In this document: positions 1-7,468 of the stretch, one piece after another | Position numbering within the stretch: position 1 is the stretch's first letter | How the letters are laid out: each line of letters starts with the position of its first letter | DNA from: Chitinimonas_A lacunae | Lineage (GTDB): Bacteria > Pseudomonadota > Gammaproteobacteria > Burkholderiales > Chitinimonadaceae | Length of the DNA: 64,000 nucleotides | Assembly (NCBI RefSeq): GCF_042650885.1 | Contig: NZ_JBHSBU010000001.1 | Location: 2,418,001-2,482,000 of the forward strand | Reading direction: 5' to 3' | Notes under the pieces: generated by a model | The model's input: the letters and a program-made list of their open reading frames with translations, nothing else | What the model was told of the DNA's origin: nothing | The model's database searches: none | Position numbers and translations under genes: made by a program

Positions 1-62
1 GCGTCGGAAGCCGGCGACCACCGACACCCGCTCCGGGTAGGCACCTCATTGAGGATTAGCCC

Positions 63-644
63 ATGTCCAGACTTGCCATCCCCTTCCACAGCGACGATAT
101 CTCGGCGCTGGCCCGTTCCCTCTGCCAACAACTCGAACAGCTCGGCCAGTTGCCGGGCCATCTGCAGATGCTCAATATGCTGGCGCGCGCCAGCGGCCAT
201 CGTAATTTCCAGAGTCTGCGCGCCGCGCCGCTCGAACGCCCGGCGCCGGTCGGCTCGCTTCCCGCTCCGGCGCCCGCGCCCATCGCGGCCACCCCCAAAC
301 CCACCCCCTCGCTCAGCCGCCAGCTCGAGCGCTATTTCGATGCCGAAGGCCGGCTGCTGCGCTGGCCGTCCAAGTTTTCGCACCAGGAACCCTGTCTGTG
401 GGTGCTGTGGTCGCGCCTGCCTGCCCGGCGCACCTTCAATGAAGCCGAAGTCAACGGCTTGATCAAACCGCAACATCATTTCGGCGATCATGTGCTGCTG
501 CGGCGCGAGCTGTGCAATTACGGTCTGCTGAGCCGGACGCTCGATGGCCGCATCTATCACCGGGTGGAACGACAACCGACCGCCGAAATGCTGCAACTGA
601 TCCGCACCATGGCGGCGCGGATGGAAGCCGTGAAGCAAAGTTAA
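63..644 (+). CDS. DUF2087 domain-containing protein
   Basis: A 193-residue protein. Its C-terminal half (about 85-185) carries the DUF2087 pattern: a RYFD start, RLLRWPSK, an LWSRLPA segment, FNEAEVN, GDHVLLRREL and a final DGRIYHR. The N-terminal 55 residues end in LARASGHRNFQSLRA, like a helical module seen ahead of glyoxalase-type or DUF2087 domains, and a Pro/Ala-rich linker (about 60-85) joins the two. The ATG has GAGG about 9 nt upstream. DUF2087 is thought to be winged-helix-like and possibly nucleic-acid binding, but no biochemical role is established. It is monocistronic, with a hairpin terminator about 60 bp downstream. Confidence 0.82.
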   Translation: MSRLAIPFHSDDISALARSLCQQLEQLGQLPGHLQMLNMLARASGHRNFQSLRAAPLERPAPVGSLPAPAPAPIAATPKPTPSLSRQLERYFDAEGRLLRWPSKFSHQEPCLWVLWSRLPARRTFNEAEVNGLIKPQHHFGDHVLLRRELCNYGLLSRTLDGRIYHRVERQPTAEMLQLIRTMAARMEAVKQS

Positions 645-706
645 AATCTTGAGACACCTTCTCGCAAGGAAGGTAGCCTTTTATAAAGAAAAATAAATCA
701 TTGATG

Positions 707-738
707 CAAACCGCCGCTTAACAGCGGCGGTCTTTGTC
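707..738 (+). terminator. Rho-independent terminator after the DUF2087 gene
   Basis: Perfect 9-bp stem ACCGCCGCT (710-718) / AGCGGCGGT (723-731) with a TAAC loop, preceded by AAA and followed by CTTTGTC. It lies about 65 bp after the DUF2087 stop. Confidence 0.7.
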
Positions 739-1222
739 ATAGGACTAGGATATGTCTCCGCTCACCTTCTGCGCCGGCCGTCGCAGCCGGCCTGCCGCCG
801 GGCCGTCTTCCAGCGTGGCCGCCCCGACACCGGCCCCGGCCGCCAGTCCTGCCCCGGCGACCCAGACCGATCCACCTTCGATATGGCGGCCCAGGTCGCC
901 GACCTCGTAGCACCGTCCCCGTCACGGCCGTCCGCCATCATTGACTTGGAGACGCGTGCCGCCACTTGGCAGCTAGCGCATTTCCAGCCAATCCGGCGTC
1001 GGCGTATCCGGACCTCAAAGCACAGGCGTACAGCGCTTCACCAGGCTTAGCGGCGATGCCGGTTTAAAGGGAAATGCCCTAGCGCAACTCCGTCCGGTCT
1101 ACAGCGCTGACAGTGTCTATCGGCCTGACGCCCAGTGTCCGAACAATCGGACGCCAGGTCCTGCGGCCATGGGCTGCCATCCCTGTGACTTGGGATGGAC
1201 ACCAGGCCGAAGCCAGATCGGC
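739..1222. other. Gene-free stretch between the DUF2087 gene and mutY
   Basis: I find no supportable gene. Short open frames near 752-908 and 883-1060 are Pro/Ala/Ser- or Arg-rich, are not recognisable, and the second runs into the repeat at 972-1083. That repeat is the only clear structure here. Confidence 0.5.
972..1083 (-). repeat. Copy A of a 100-112 bp intergenic inverted-end repeat
   Basis: Begins GCTAGCGCATTTCCAG (972-987) and ends GGGAAATGCCCTAGC (1069-1083), an imperfect inverted repeat. Read on the minus strand it aligns with the copies at 19231 and 21675, sharing an internal GCTTTGAGGTCCGGA block and an AGCCTGGT block (AGTCTGGT in the others). No coding capacity is seen. It may be a MITE or a BIME-like palindromic element. 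Confidence 0.75.
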
Positions 1223-2290
1223 TCAGTCCTCCTCGAACAGCCGCGGGCTGCCCTGGTCGAGCAGCAGGCGGCGCACGGGAGTGGGAATCCCAGCTGCCAG
1301 TGCCGCAGCTGGCTCCAGCCAGGTCAGCGCCTGCTCGCGCAGGCTGCTCGCGCCGACGACCGTGCAGTATTGCGGCGTAATGGTCAGGCGATAGTGGGTG
1401 AAGACATGGACAAAGGGTGCAAGCCGGCTGCCCGTGGCCACTTGCAGACCGAAGCGCTCGCGGCAGTAGTCAAGCGGGTCGTCTTCAGGCGGCATCTCGG
1501 GCAGGCTCCACAGCCCGCCCCAGATGCCGCTCGGCGGCCGCTTTTCCAGCAACAGCCGGCTGCCGTCGCGGACCAGCAGCATCACCGTGGCCTTCTCGGG
1601 AATCGTCTTTTTCGGCTTGCGGGTCGGCAAATCGGCCGTGCGACCCTCGGCATAGGCGCGGCAGTCGCGTTGCAGCGGGCAGCGCTGGCAGTCGGGCCGG
1701 CTGCGGCGGCAGATGGTGGCGCCCAAGTCCATCATGCCCTGGGTATAGGCGGGCATCTCCTCGGCACTCAGCGGCAACAGCGACTCGGCCAATTGCCAGA
1801 GACGCTGCTCGATCGCCCGCTCGCCCGGAAAGCCTTCGATGCCGGCCCAGCGTGTCAGCACCCGTTTGACATTGCCGTCGAGAATGGCCGTCCGCTCGCC
1901 AAAGCAGAACGAAGCAATCGCCGCCGCCGTCGAGCGGCCGATGCCGGGCAGGCTTTCCAGCTCGGCGGCAGCGGTGGGCATCTGCCCGCCGAAGCGCTCG
2001 ACCACGGCCTGGGCTGCCGCATGCAGATTGCGGGCACGGCTGTAGTAGCCAAGGCCGGCCCAGAGCGCCAGCACTTGATCCACTTGGGCGGCGGCCAGCG
2101 CCGTGACGGTCGGGAAACGTTCGATAAAGCGGTGGTAATAGGGCACCACCGTCGTGACCTGGGTCTGCTGCAACATGATTTCAGACAGCCAGACCCGGTA
2201 GGGATCGCGACACTGCCAAGGCAGGTCGTGGCGGCCATGGCCGCGTTGCCAGCGCACCAGGCGCTCGGCAAAGGAAGACAGATCGCTCAT
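1223..2290 (-). CDS. mutY: A/G-specific adenine DNA glycosylase MutY
   Basis: A 355-residue base-excision enzyme that removes adenine mispaired with 8-oxoguanine. Visible features are the HhH-GPD core with catalytic Glu37 in LSEIMLQQTQV, the LPGIGRSTAAAI hairpin, LDGNVKRVLTRW with the active-site Asp, and the four-Cys [4Fe-4S] motif C-x6-C-x2-C-x5-C near 190-206. A NUDIX-like 8-oxoG recognition domain fills about 230-350. I prefer the ATG at 2290. An in-frame TTG at 2350 would add 20 residues but lies in the terminator hairpin of the upstream gene. No strong Shine-Dalgarno is seen. Confidence 0.95.
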   Translation of the reverse strand: MSDLSSFAERLVRWQRGHGRHDLPWQCRDPYRVWLSEIMLQQTQVTTVVPYYHRFIERFPTVTALAAAQVDQVLALWAGLGYYSRARNLHAAAQAVVERFGGQMPTAAAELESLPGIGRSTAAAIASFCFGERTAILDGNVKRVLTRWAGIEGFPGERAIEQRLWQLAESLLPLSAEEMPAYTQGMMDLGATICRRSRPDCQRCPLQRDCRAYAEGRTADLPTRKPKKTIPEKATVMLLVRDGSRLLLEKRPPSGIWGGLWSLPEMPPEDDPLDYCRERFGLQVATGSRLAPFVHVFTHYRLTITPQYCTVVGASSLREQALTWLEPAAALAAGIPTPVRRLLLDQGSPRLFEED

Positions 2291-2340
2291 CGTGAATCGC
2301 GCCAAAACCGCCTTGTTACCCCGCGCTGTCGCTGACGTCA

Positions 2341-2374
2341 AGCAAAGCAAAACGGGACGCCAGGCGTCCCGTTT
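2341..2374 (-). terminator. Terminator of the DUF5684 gene
   Basis: Twelve-base perfect inverted repeat AAACGGGACGCC (2350-2361) / GGCGTCCCGTTT (2363-2374). Read on the minus strand it is followed by TGCTTTGCT. It lies 37 bp after the DUF5684 stop and just before mutY, so mutY probably has its own promoter. Confidence 0.7.
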
Positions 2375-2410
2375 GTCTGTCTGGCCGGAGCAGTTCCGGA
2401 CTGGTGCCGA

Positions 2411-2758
2411 TCAGGCGTCGGGATTATAGGTAGCGTCACCAAAGCCCAGAATCGGGTAGAAAATAAAGCCCAGCAGAATCAGCCCCACGGCGAACAATCC
2501 GCTCTTGCCGAATTTACGGGCGATATCAATGGAAGTGATGATGGCCACGATAAGGCCGACGAACGGAATAAGAAACAGGATCAACCACCAGCCCGGCCGC
2601 TTGGCAATCTGCAACAGCACATACAGGTTGTAGAACGGAATCAGCACCGCCCAGCCCGGCTGGCCGGCCTTGACGTAGACCTTCCACATCCCGGCAATAA
2701 AGGCCACGATGACTGCCACATAAACCAGACCAATGATCAAACCAAAAATCGTGTCCAT
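2411..2758 (-). CDS. DUF5684 small integral membrane protein
   Basis: A 115-residue protein with three to four hydrophobic segments (about 3-25, 35-50, 57-75, 88-107). The family signature is clear: KAGQPGWAVLIPFYN near 32, KRPGWWLILFLIPFVG, SIDIARKFGKSG and the C-terminal GFIFYPILGFGDATY. The family is widespread and sometimes fused to or annotated near signal peptidase; its function is unknown. It is monocistronic, with GGGAGAAAAAACAG upstream of the ATG as the ribosome binding site and a terminator directly downstream. Confidence 0.85.
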   Translation of the reverse strand: MDTIFGLIIGLVYVAVIVAFIAGMWKVYVKAGQPGWAVLIPFYNLYVLLQIAKRPGWWLILFLIPFVGLIVAIITSIDIARKFGKSGLFAVGLILLGFIFYPILGFGDATYNPDA

Positions 2759-2795
2759 CTGTTTTTTCTCCCTGAGAGGACTTTACTGCCATGCA

Positions 2796-2823
2796 CAAAA
2801 AACGCCGGTCTATTGATCGGCGT
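2796..2823 (-). terminator. Rho-independent terminator
   Basis: Minus-strand stem ACGCCGATC / GACCGGCGT with a short AATA loop (one G-U pair), followed by TTTTTT. It is positioned to end a transcript coming from the chemoreceptor side, or a short transcript carrying the small ORF at 2840-2953. Confidence 0.75.
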
Positions 2824-2839
2824 CACGCTTGCCAGAAAA

Positions 2840-2953
2840 TCAATTCCGCCGGGTACGCAACCGGCGGAAAATCCGTAAAACGGTGAATAACTCTAGCATG
2901 GCTAAAGCCGCCTTCCACGCCAGCCAAATTACCAAGCCCGCCGCCTTCTTCAT
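2840..2953 (-). CDS. Candidate 37-residue hydrophobic small protein
   Basis: An ATG frame below the usual length cut-off. The peptide starts MKKAAGLVIWLAW, runs through a hydrophobic stretch (AALAMLELFTVL), and ends with the basic tail RIFRRLRTRRN. Lys-Lys, one membrane-length helix and an Arg-rich end are typical of real small membrane proteins. A hairpin (2844-2852/2861-2869) covers the last codons and a strong terminator follows 17 bp after the stop. Against it: no convincing Shine-Dalgarno and no homologue recalled. It could instead be the 3' UTR of the chemoreceptor or a small RNA. Confidence 0.35.
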   Translation of the reverse strand: MKKAAGLVIWLAWKAALAMLELFTVLRIFRRLRTRRN

Positions 2954-3118
2954 GGCGGCATTTCATTTTTGGACCAGTAAATAAGTATTGACGAATAAAG
3001 CTATCGGGAAAGGTTTTTGGCAGTTCAACAGTCCGCACAAAAAATAAAGTTACTGGTCTTTTGGATGCCAGCAACTGTGCTGAGAAAGGCCTGAAAATAA
3101 AATATTCTCCGGCCCAAC
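2954..3118. other. Gene-free stretch downstream of the chemoreceptor
   Basis: A/T-richer spacer with several weak -10-like hexamers on the minus strand (TTATTC, TACTTA). Longer minus-strand frames crossing it (2823-3074, 3025-3255) have no recognisable sequence and poor composition, so I do not call them. Confidence 0.4.
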
Positions 3119-4738
3119 CTAAATTCGGTAGCGTTCGACCACGCTCTGCATCCGATCGGACAGGGTCTTGAGTTCATCGGCCGCAGTCGAGGTATTGGCT
3201 GCCGCCGAACTGGCTTCTTCCGACATCTGGGCGATCCGCTCGACCAATTGGGCAATATTTACGCTCGCCGCGCTTTGTTCACGGATCGCGCGCGAAATAT
3301 CGCCGACCACCACCACCACCCGATCGGAGCCCTGGCGGATTTTCTGGATCGCCATCCCGGTTTCCTCGGCCTTGGCCACTCCGCTGCCGACCCGGTCCAC
3401 CACTTCGCGCATCCGCGCCACGGCCGCGTCGGCGCTTTGCTGGATCGACCCGATCAGCTTGCCGATTTCCTGGGTCGATACCGAGGTGCGCTCGGCGAGC
3501 TTGCGCACCTCATCAGCCACCACGGCAAAACCGCGTCCCTGCTCACCGGCCCGGGCCGCTTCGATGGCAGCATTGAGCGCCAGCAGATTGGTCTGGTCGG
3601 CCACTTCCTTGATCACATTGACCACCGCGCTGATATTGCTGCTCTCACGCGCCAGCGCATCGATCTGGGCGGCGGCGTCGTGCACGGTGTTGGCGATGGT
3701 ATTGATTTCCGCGACGGTCGCGTCGATCACCTGGGCGCCTTCGTCGGCGATCCGGCCCGATTGGCGCGATTCGTTGTCGGCTTCACCGGCCCGGTCGGCC
3801 ACATGGTTGATGCTGACCGTGACCTGTTCGACCGTGGCCGCCATATTGGAGGCCGCCTCGCTTGCCGCCGACGAGTTGCCCGACATCTCGCGCGAGGTCG
3901 AGGCCATCATATCGGCCTGACGTGCCACACCGGCCGCCTGGCTCGACAGCTCGCGCAGGCTCTGTTGCCAGGTATCGAGCAGCCGGTTGAAGGCCGCCAC
4001 CGTCATGCCGACCTCATCACGGCTCTGCACCGGTACGCGCTGGGTGAAATCGAGTTCCTTGCCGATCCGCTCGACGGTCTTCTCCATCACCGCCAGCGGT
4101 ACTTTGACTGCGCGGAAAATCAGGGTGCCGAACAGGGTCAAGCCGATCACCGCCACCAGGATCACCCCGCCGAAAATCCCGAGCGAGCGGCTATAGACCT
4201 GATCGACGCTGGCGGCGGTCGTCTCGACCATCCGCACGTTATAGGCAGTCGATTGCTTCAAGGCGGCCTCGAGTACCTGGGCCGTCGGCATCACCTTGCC
4301 GTAGAGCGCCGCCTGGGCCAGATCGGCCTTGCCTTCGCTCGAATTCTTGAGCGCCTCGTCATAGGCGACCAGATAGGTTTCAAACGCTTTTTTGAGGGTC
4401 TGGTAGTTGCTGCGGTCGGTGTCGTCCGTCACCAGATTGCTGTAGCCCTCGACCACCGCACTGGCCCGGTCACGCGCTTCCTTGACCTTGTCGTTGAAGG
4501 CGTTCTTGAGGTCCACATCCTGTTCCATGATGTGCGACAGCAGCAAGGTGCGCATATCGCGATAAGCGGTGCCGATATCGCCCATGGCCTGCATGCTGGG
4601 CAGGATGGCATTGGTCATGTGCAGCATCTCAGTCTTGACCCGCTGAAATGCCCCCACGCCCGTACCACCCACCACCAATAGCGCCACGATTGCCAGCGCC
4701 AGCATCATGATCAGTCGTTTGCCTATCGTCATCTTCAC
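3119..4738 (-). CDS. Methyl-accepting chemotaxis protein
   Basis: A 539-residue transmembrane chemoreceptor. TM1 is about residues 10-30, the periplasmic four-helix-bundle-type sensor about 31-190, TM2 about 191-212, HAMP about 213-265, then the long coiled-coil signalling domain. The conserved tip reads EAARAGEQGRGFAVVADEVR, the site for CheA/CheW. Gln/Glu-rich methylation helices flank the tip. The periplasmic part resembles 4HB_MCP (alternating RMRTLLLSH and acidic helices), so ligand identity cannot be read. Translation starts at ATG 4738 after AGGGACGTGAAG. No che genes are adjacent. A second receptor lies at 31310-32923. Confidence 0.93.
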   Translation of the reverse strand: MKMTIGKRLIMMLALAIVALLVVGGTGVGAFQRVKTEMLHMTNAILPSMQAMGDIGTAYRDMRTLLLSHIMEQDVDLKNAFNDKVKEARDRASAVVEGYSNLVTDDTDRSNYQTLKKAFETYLVAYDEALKNSSEGKADLAQAALYGKVMPTAQVLEAALKQSTAYNVRMVETTAASVDQVYSRSLGIFGGVILVAVIGLTLFGTLIFRAVKVPLAVMEKTVERIGKELDFTQRVPVQSRDEVGMTVAAFNRLLDTWQQSLRELSSQAAGVARQADMMASTSREMSGNSSAASEAASNMAATVEQVTVSINHVADRAGEADNESRQSGRIADEGAQVIDATVAEINTIANTVHDAAAQIDALARESSNISAVVNVIKEVADQTNLLALNAAIEAARAGEQGRGFAVVADEVRKLAERTSVSTQEIGKLIGSIQQSADAAVARMREVVDRVGSGVAKAEETGMAIQKIRQGSDRVVVVVGDISRAIREQSAASVNIAQLVERIAQMSEEASSAAANTSTAADELKTLSDRMQSVVERYRI

Positions 4739-4873
4739 GTCCCTGCCTGCAATGGCTCGGCGCGGCCACGGGCGTGGCCCCTACCCTAACTCTTGATATG
4801 GCAGGCCGAAGCGAAGTGCAAGCCGAAGCCGCGTGGGGCGGATCGGTTGAGCCGGTAATCAGATATAAAGGAC

Positions 4874-4920
4874 ATCAAGCGGAATTTTCATTTATTACTT
4901 AGTAGAAAGATCCGCTTGAT
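4874..4920. repeat. Perfect 10-bp inverted repeat around a 27-nt A/T-rich loop
   Basis: ATCAAGCGGA (4874-4883) and TCCGCTTGAT (4911-4920) are exact reverse complements. The wide A/T-rich spacing suits a two-site operator or a cruciform better than a terminator. It sits about 135-180 bp upstream of the chemoreceptor start. Confidence 0.45.
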
Positions 4921-4961
4921 CTGAGTGTGAAGGGAAGGGTGAATTGTTTTTTCCGAACCGA

Positions 4962-4984
4962 AATGCCAGATAGAGTCTGGCATT
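4962..4984 (-). terminator. Possible terminator downstream of mnmA
   Basis: AATGCCAGA / TCTGGCATT, 9 bp with a 5-nt loop, about 118 bp after the mnmA stop. The following minus-strand sequence (TCGGTTCGG) is not a clean T-tract, so termination efficiency is uncertain. Confidence 0.4.
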
Positions 4985-5101
4985 CAGTTCACCCGCGAAT
5001 CGAAGGCCAGGCAGGGAATTCAAATTCTTCCACCAGAAAACCTTCCAGTCTCACAGTATTTATCCTGCCAAATAAAGCGCTTCTCGCCTGATGGATTCGC
5101 G

Positions 5102-6169
5102 TCAAAGAATAATGCCGCCGCCGAGGCAGACCGGGCCGTCGTACAGCACCAGCGACTGGCCGGGTGTCACGGCCCATTGCGCTGAGTCGAAGCGGACTTC
5201 GAGCCGGCCGTCTTCGACTGCTGCGATCTCGCAGGCCGCATCCTGCTGACGGTAGCGGGTCTTGGCGCTGTAGCGGCCCGGTGGCGGCGGCTGATCGGCC
5301 ACCCAGGACAACTGGCCGGCAGTCAGCCGCTCGGACAGCAGCAGCGGATGGTCATGGCCTTGCACCACGATCAGCTCGTTATTGGCCATATCCTTGGCCG
5401 CCACATACCAGGGCTCGCCCGGGCCGCCGATAGCGAGGCCCTGGCGCTGGCCCAGGGTGTAATACATCAGCCCCATATGCTCGCCGAGCCGGCGGCCTTC
5501 GGGGGTGCGCATCAGACCGGGGCTGCGCGGCAGATAGCGGTTCAGGAATTCGCGGAACGGCCGCTCGCCGATAAAGCAGATGCCGGTTGAATCCTTCTTG
5601 GCATGGTTGGGCAGGCCCAGCGCGGCCGCCTGGCTGCGCACTTCGGTCTTGTGGAGCGCACCCAGCGGGAACAGCGCTCTGGAGACCTGGAACTGGCTCA
5701 GGCGATAAAGGAAATAGCTCTGGTCCTTGCCCGGATCGGCGCCGCGCAGCAGCCGGGTGCGGCCGTCCCGATCGAGATCGATGGCGGCGTAATGACCGGT
5801 GGCGATCTTCTCGGCGCCCAGGCCGATGGCGTAGTCGAGAAACGCCTTGAACTTGATTTCGGCGTTGCAGAGCACATCGGGATTGGGGGTGCGGCCAGCC
5901 TGGTATTCGGCGAGGAAATAGCTGAATACCCGCTCCTTGTATTCGCCGGCGAAATTCACCAGTTCGATATCGATACCGAGCAGATCGGCCACGGCGATGG
6001 CATCGCGCGAGTCTTCCTTGATCGAGCAGTATTGATCGTCGTTGTCGTCCTCCCAGTTCTGCATGAAGACGCCAATGACATCGTGGCCCTGCGACTTGAG
6101 CAGTGCCGCAGCGACCGAAGAATCGACGCCGCCGGACAGGCCGACGACGATGCGGGAAGCGCTGGACAT
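5102..6169 (-). CDS. mnmA: tRNA-specific 2-thiouridylase MnmA
   Basis: A 355-residue enzyme making s2U34 in the wobble position of Lys, Glu and Gln tRNAs, taking sulfur from the Tus relay or IscS. The ATP-pyrophosphatase P-loop is GLSGGVDSSVAA (10-21). The catalytic cysteines are Cys101 in NPDVLCNAEIKF and Cys198 in DSTGICFIGERPF. The interaction loop and C-terminal beta-barrel end at GGGIIL. The frame is open for 54 more codons upstream, but ATG 6169 gives the family N-terminus SRIVVGLSGG and sits 4 bp after the nudJ stop. nudJ-mnmA is the same order as in E. coli. Confidence 0.96.
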   Translation of the reverse strand: MSSASRIVVGLSGGVDSSVAAALLKSQGHDVIGVFMQNWEDDNDDQYCSIKEDSRDAIAVADLLGIDIELVNFAGEYKERVFSYFLAEYQAGRTPNPDVLCNAEIKFKAFLDYAIGLGAEKIATGHYAAIDLDRDGRTRLLRGADPGKDQSYFLYRLSQFQVSRALFPLGALHKTEVRSQAAALGLPNHAKKDSTGICFIGERPFREFLNRYLPRSPGLMRTPEGRRLGEHMGLMYYTLGQRQGLAIGGPGEPWYVAAKDMANNELIVVQGHDHPLLLSERLTAGQLSWVADQPPPPGRYSAKTRYRQQDAACEIAAVEDGRLEVRFDSAQWAVTPGQSLVLYDGPVCLGGGIIL

Positions 6170-6173
6170 GGTC

Positions 6174-6692
6174 TCAACCTTTCGGATAGTGGCGCACGAG
6201 TTCAAGCGGGAAACGCCGCCCGGCGCGCAGATCGTCGATACATTGCAGCACCAGCGGGCTGCGGTGGCGGTCGCGGCAGGCCAGGACTTCGTCGTAGCTG
6301 AGCCAGACGGCGCGCACGATGCCCTGATCAAGTGGTCTGGCCGGCAGCGTCGGGAATTCCTGGGCGAAGGCCGTGCTGACCGTATCGACCGGGGTGGCCG
6401 GGGTCAGCAGGTCGGCGGCATAGGCAAAGCGCAGATAGTCGAGCGTGGGGTCGGTGGGCGGCGACCATTGATAGATGCCCACCAGCGCCGTCGGCCGCAC
6501 TTCGCACCACGTCTCTTCGCGCGCTTCGCGGGCCGCTGCGGCCAGCAGCGACTCGTCGGGGTCGAGATGGCCGGCTGGCTGGTTGAACTGGCGGCCGTGC
6601 GGAGTTTCCTCCTCGACCAGCAGATAACGGCCGGCGTGCTCCAGCACGACGGCAACGGTGACATTGGGTTTCCAGCGCAGGGGATCGGCCAT
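6174..6692 (-). CDS. nudJ: NUDIX hydrolase, NudJ-like phosphatase
   Basis: A 172-residue protein. The NUDIX box spans about residues 41-63 and follows GX5EX7REUXEE: GHLDPDE, seven residues, then REAREETW. The usual Gly after EEX is Trp62. E. coli NudJ hydrolyses thiamine pyrophosphate and nucleoside diphosphates, and the same adjacent position before mnmA supports orthology. ATG 6692 (MADPLRWKPNVTVA) gives the family start; an upstream in-frame start at 6734 would add 14 residues. It is cotranscribed with mnmA at 4-bp spacing. Confidence 0.87.
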   Translation of the reverse strand: MADPLRWKPNVTVAVVLEHAGRYLLVEEETPHGRQFNQPAGHLDPDESLLAAAAREAREETWCEVRPTALVGIYQWSPPTDPTLDYLRFAYAADLLTPATPVDTVSTAFAQEFPTLPARPLDQGIVRAVWLSYDEVLACRDRHRSPLVLQCIDDLRAGRRFPLELVRHYPKG

Positions 6693-6941
6693 GGGAAAGC
6701 AGCTAGGCGGCGAATAAACCAGCGATTTTACCATCGCCGACCGGGGCAGCCACTTGGCCGATCAGGCGCCGCAAAACTTGCCCAACGGCGGGTCCGACCT
6801 GCGTGAACCAGACAGGTGACACTACGGCAGAAAAACAGGAACGGCGCGGGAGTGACCAGAAGGCGGCACCAGTGGAGGAAGCGGTGCAGTGGAGGCATCG
6901 GGACCGATGCGATGGGGAGAAACGGAACAGCCAACAATGAC

Positions 6942-6964
6942 AAAGGGCGGTCGGAACCGCCCTT
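6942..6964 (-). terminator. Terminator of the Lys/Ala-rich protein gene
   Basis: Perfect 9-bp stem AAGGGCGGT (6943-6951) / ACCGCCCTT (6956-6964), loop CGGA. The minus strand continues TTTGTCATTGTT. It lies 24 bp after the stop at 6988. Confidence 0.75.
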
Positions 6965-6987
6965 CGCGCAGAAAGCGAGGCGAAGAA

Positions 6988-7194
6988 TTACTGAGCCTTC
7001 TTCTCTTCAGCCTTCTTTTCTTCGGCCTTCTTCTCTTCTTTCTTTTCGGCCTTCTTTTCGGCCTTCTTGTCAGCCTTGGCTTCGGCCTTCGGGGCTTCAG
7101 CGGCGGCGGCCTTGGGGGCTTCGGCCTTCGGGGCTTCGTTGGCGAAAGCGACGGTAGCGAACAGGCCAGCGATCAGGGCAGCGATCAGTTTCAT
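6988..7194 (-). CDS. Secreted Lys/Ala/Glu-rich small protein
   Basis: A 68-residue protein with a clean signal peptide (MKLIAALIAGLFATVAFA, cleavage about 18/19). The mature chain is almost only Ala, Lys, Glu and Pro: APKAEAPKA-type repeats, then EKKAEEKK-type repeats. It should be a highly charged, extended or helical periplasmic peptide. The ATG at 7194 follows AAGGAC at 8-nt spacing; the frame continues upstream without support. Similar polypeptides are common near neisserial genes and are usually unannotated; the function is unknown. Monocistronic with its own terminator. Confidence 0.75.
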   Translation of the reverse strand: MKLIAALIAGLFATVAFANEAPKAEAPKAAAAEAPKAEAKADKKAEKKAEKKEEKKAEEKKAEEKKAQ

Positions 7195-7391
7195 GTTTTT
7201 GTCCTTCAGACAAGTATTGTTGGAACGGTAGAGTGTTGCGGACGGCATGATCCAGCAACGCGCGGCATTTTAGGTGGGTTAGCCAGGATTGCAAGCTCCA
7301 TCGCATTAAATGCCCGCGTCATGAGATATGGCCGTTGCATTTTTACCCACCCCGATTGCCAGCACAGCAGTCTTCCAACAGGAGCATTAGC

Positions 7392-7425
7392 TTGACACCT
7401 GTTCAAAGTGGTATCAAACTTGTAT
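7392..7425 (+). promoter_or_regulatory. Putative promoter/operator of the amino-sugar operon
   Basis: A consensus -35 TTGACA (7392-7397) stands about 70 bp before the GlcNAc kinase ATG, with only poor -10 matches at correct spacing. Overlapping it are two near-direct repeats one helical turn apart, TCAAAGTGGTAT (7403-7414) and TCAAACTTGTAT (7414-7425), 10 of 12 identical. They are a plausible site for the GntR regulator encoded next; this is an inference. Confidence 0.4.
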
Positions 7426-7468
7426 TGCAATTTCGCATAAATATAAATCAGGCGGAGCAGCGGGTCCG

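Larger units (their letters stand above)
4739..5101. other. Gene-free stretch between mnmA and the chemoreceptor
   Basis: Holds the chemoreceptor promoter region (minus strand) and three inverted repeats: GGCCACG/CGTGGCC near 4763-4778, a 10-bp pair around an A/T-rich loop at 4874-4920, and a 9-bp hairpin at 4962-4984. I see no gene. Confidence 0.5.

Noticed and set aside
752..1060. Short frames after the first terminator
   Set aside because: Low-complexity Pro/Ala/Arg products; one runs into the repeat at 972. No ribosome binding site or homology.
1169..2335. Long plus-strand open frame (388 codons) opposite mutY
   Set aside because: It is the complement of a clear MutY gene; the predicted product has no family motif and a composition typical of antisense to GC-rich coding DNA.
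2823..3255. Two overlapping minus-strand frames (83 and 76 codons) beside the chemoreceptor
   Set aside because: Unrecognisable and overlapping in different frames; the shorter internal 37-codon frame is more protein-like.
3248..4681. Long plus-strand frame opposite the chemoreceptor
   Set aside because: Antisense of a conserved MCP; His/Arg-rich with no domain.
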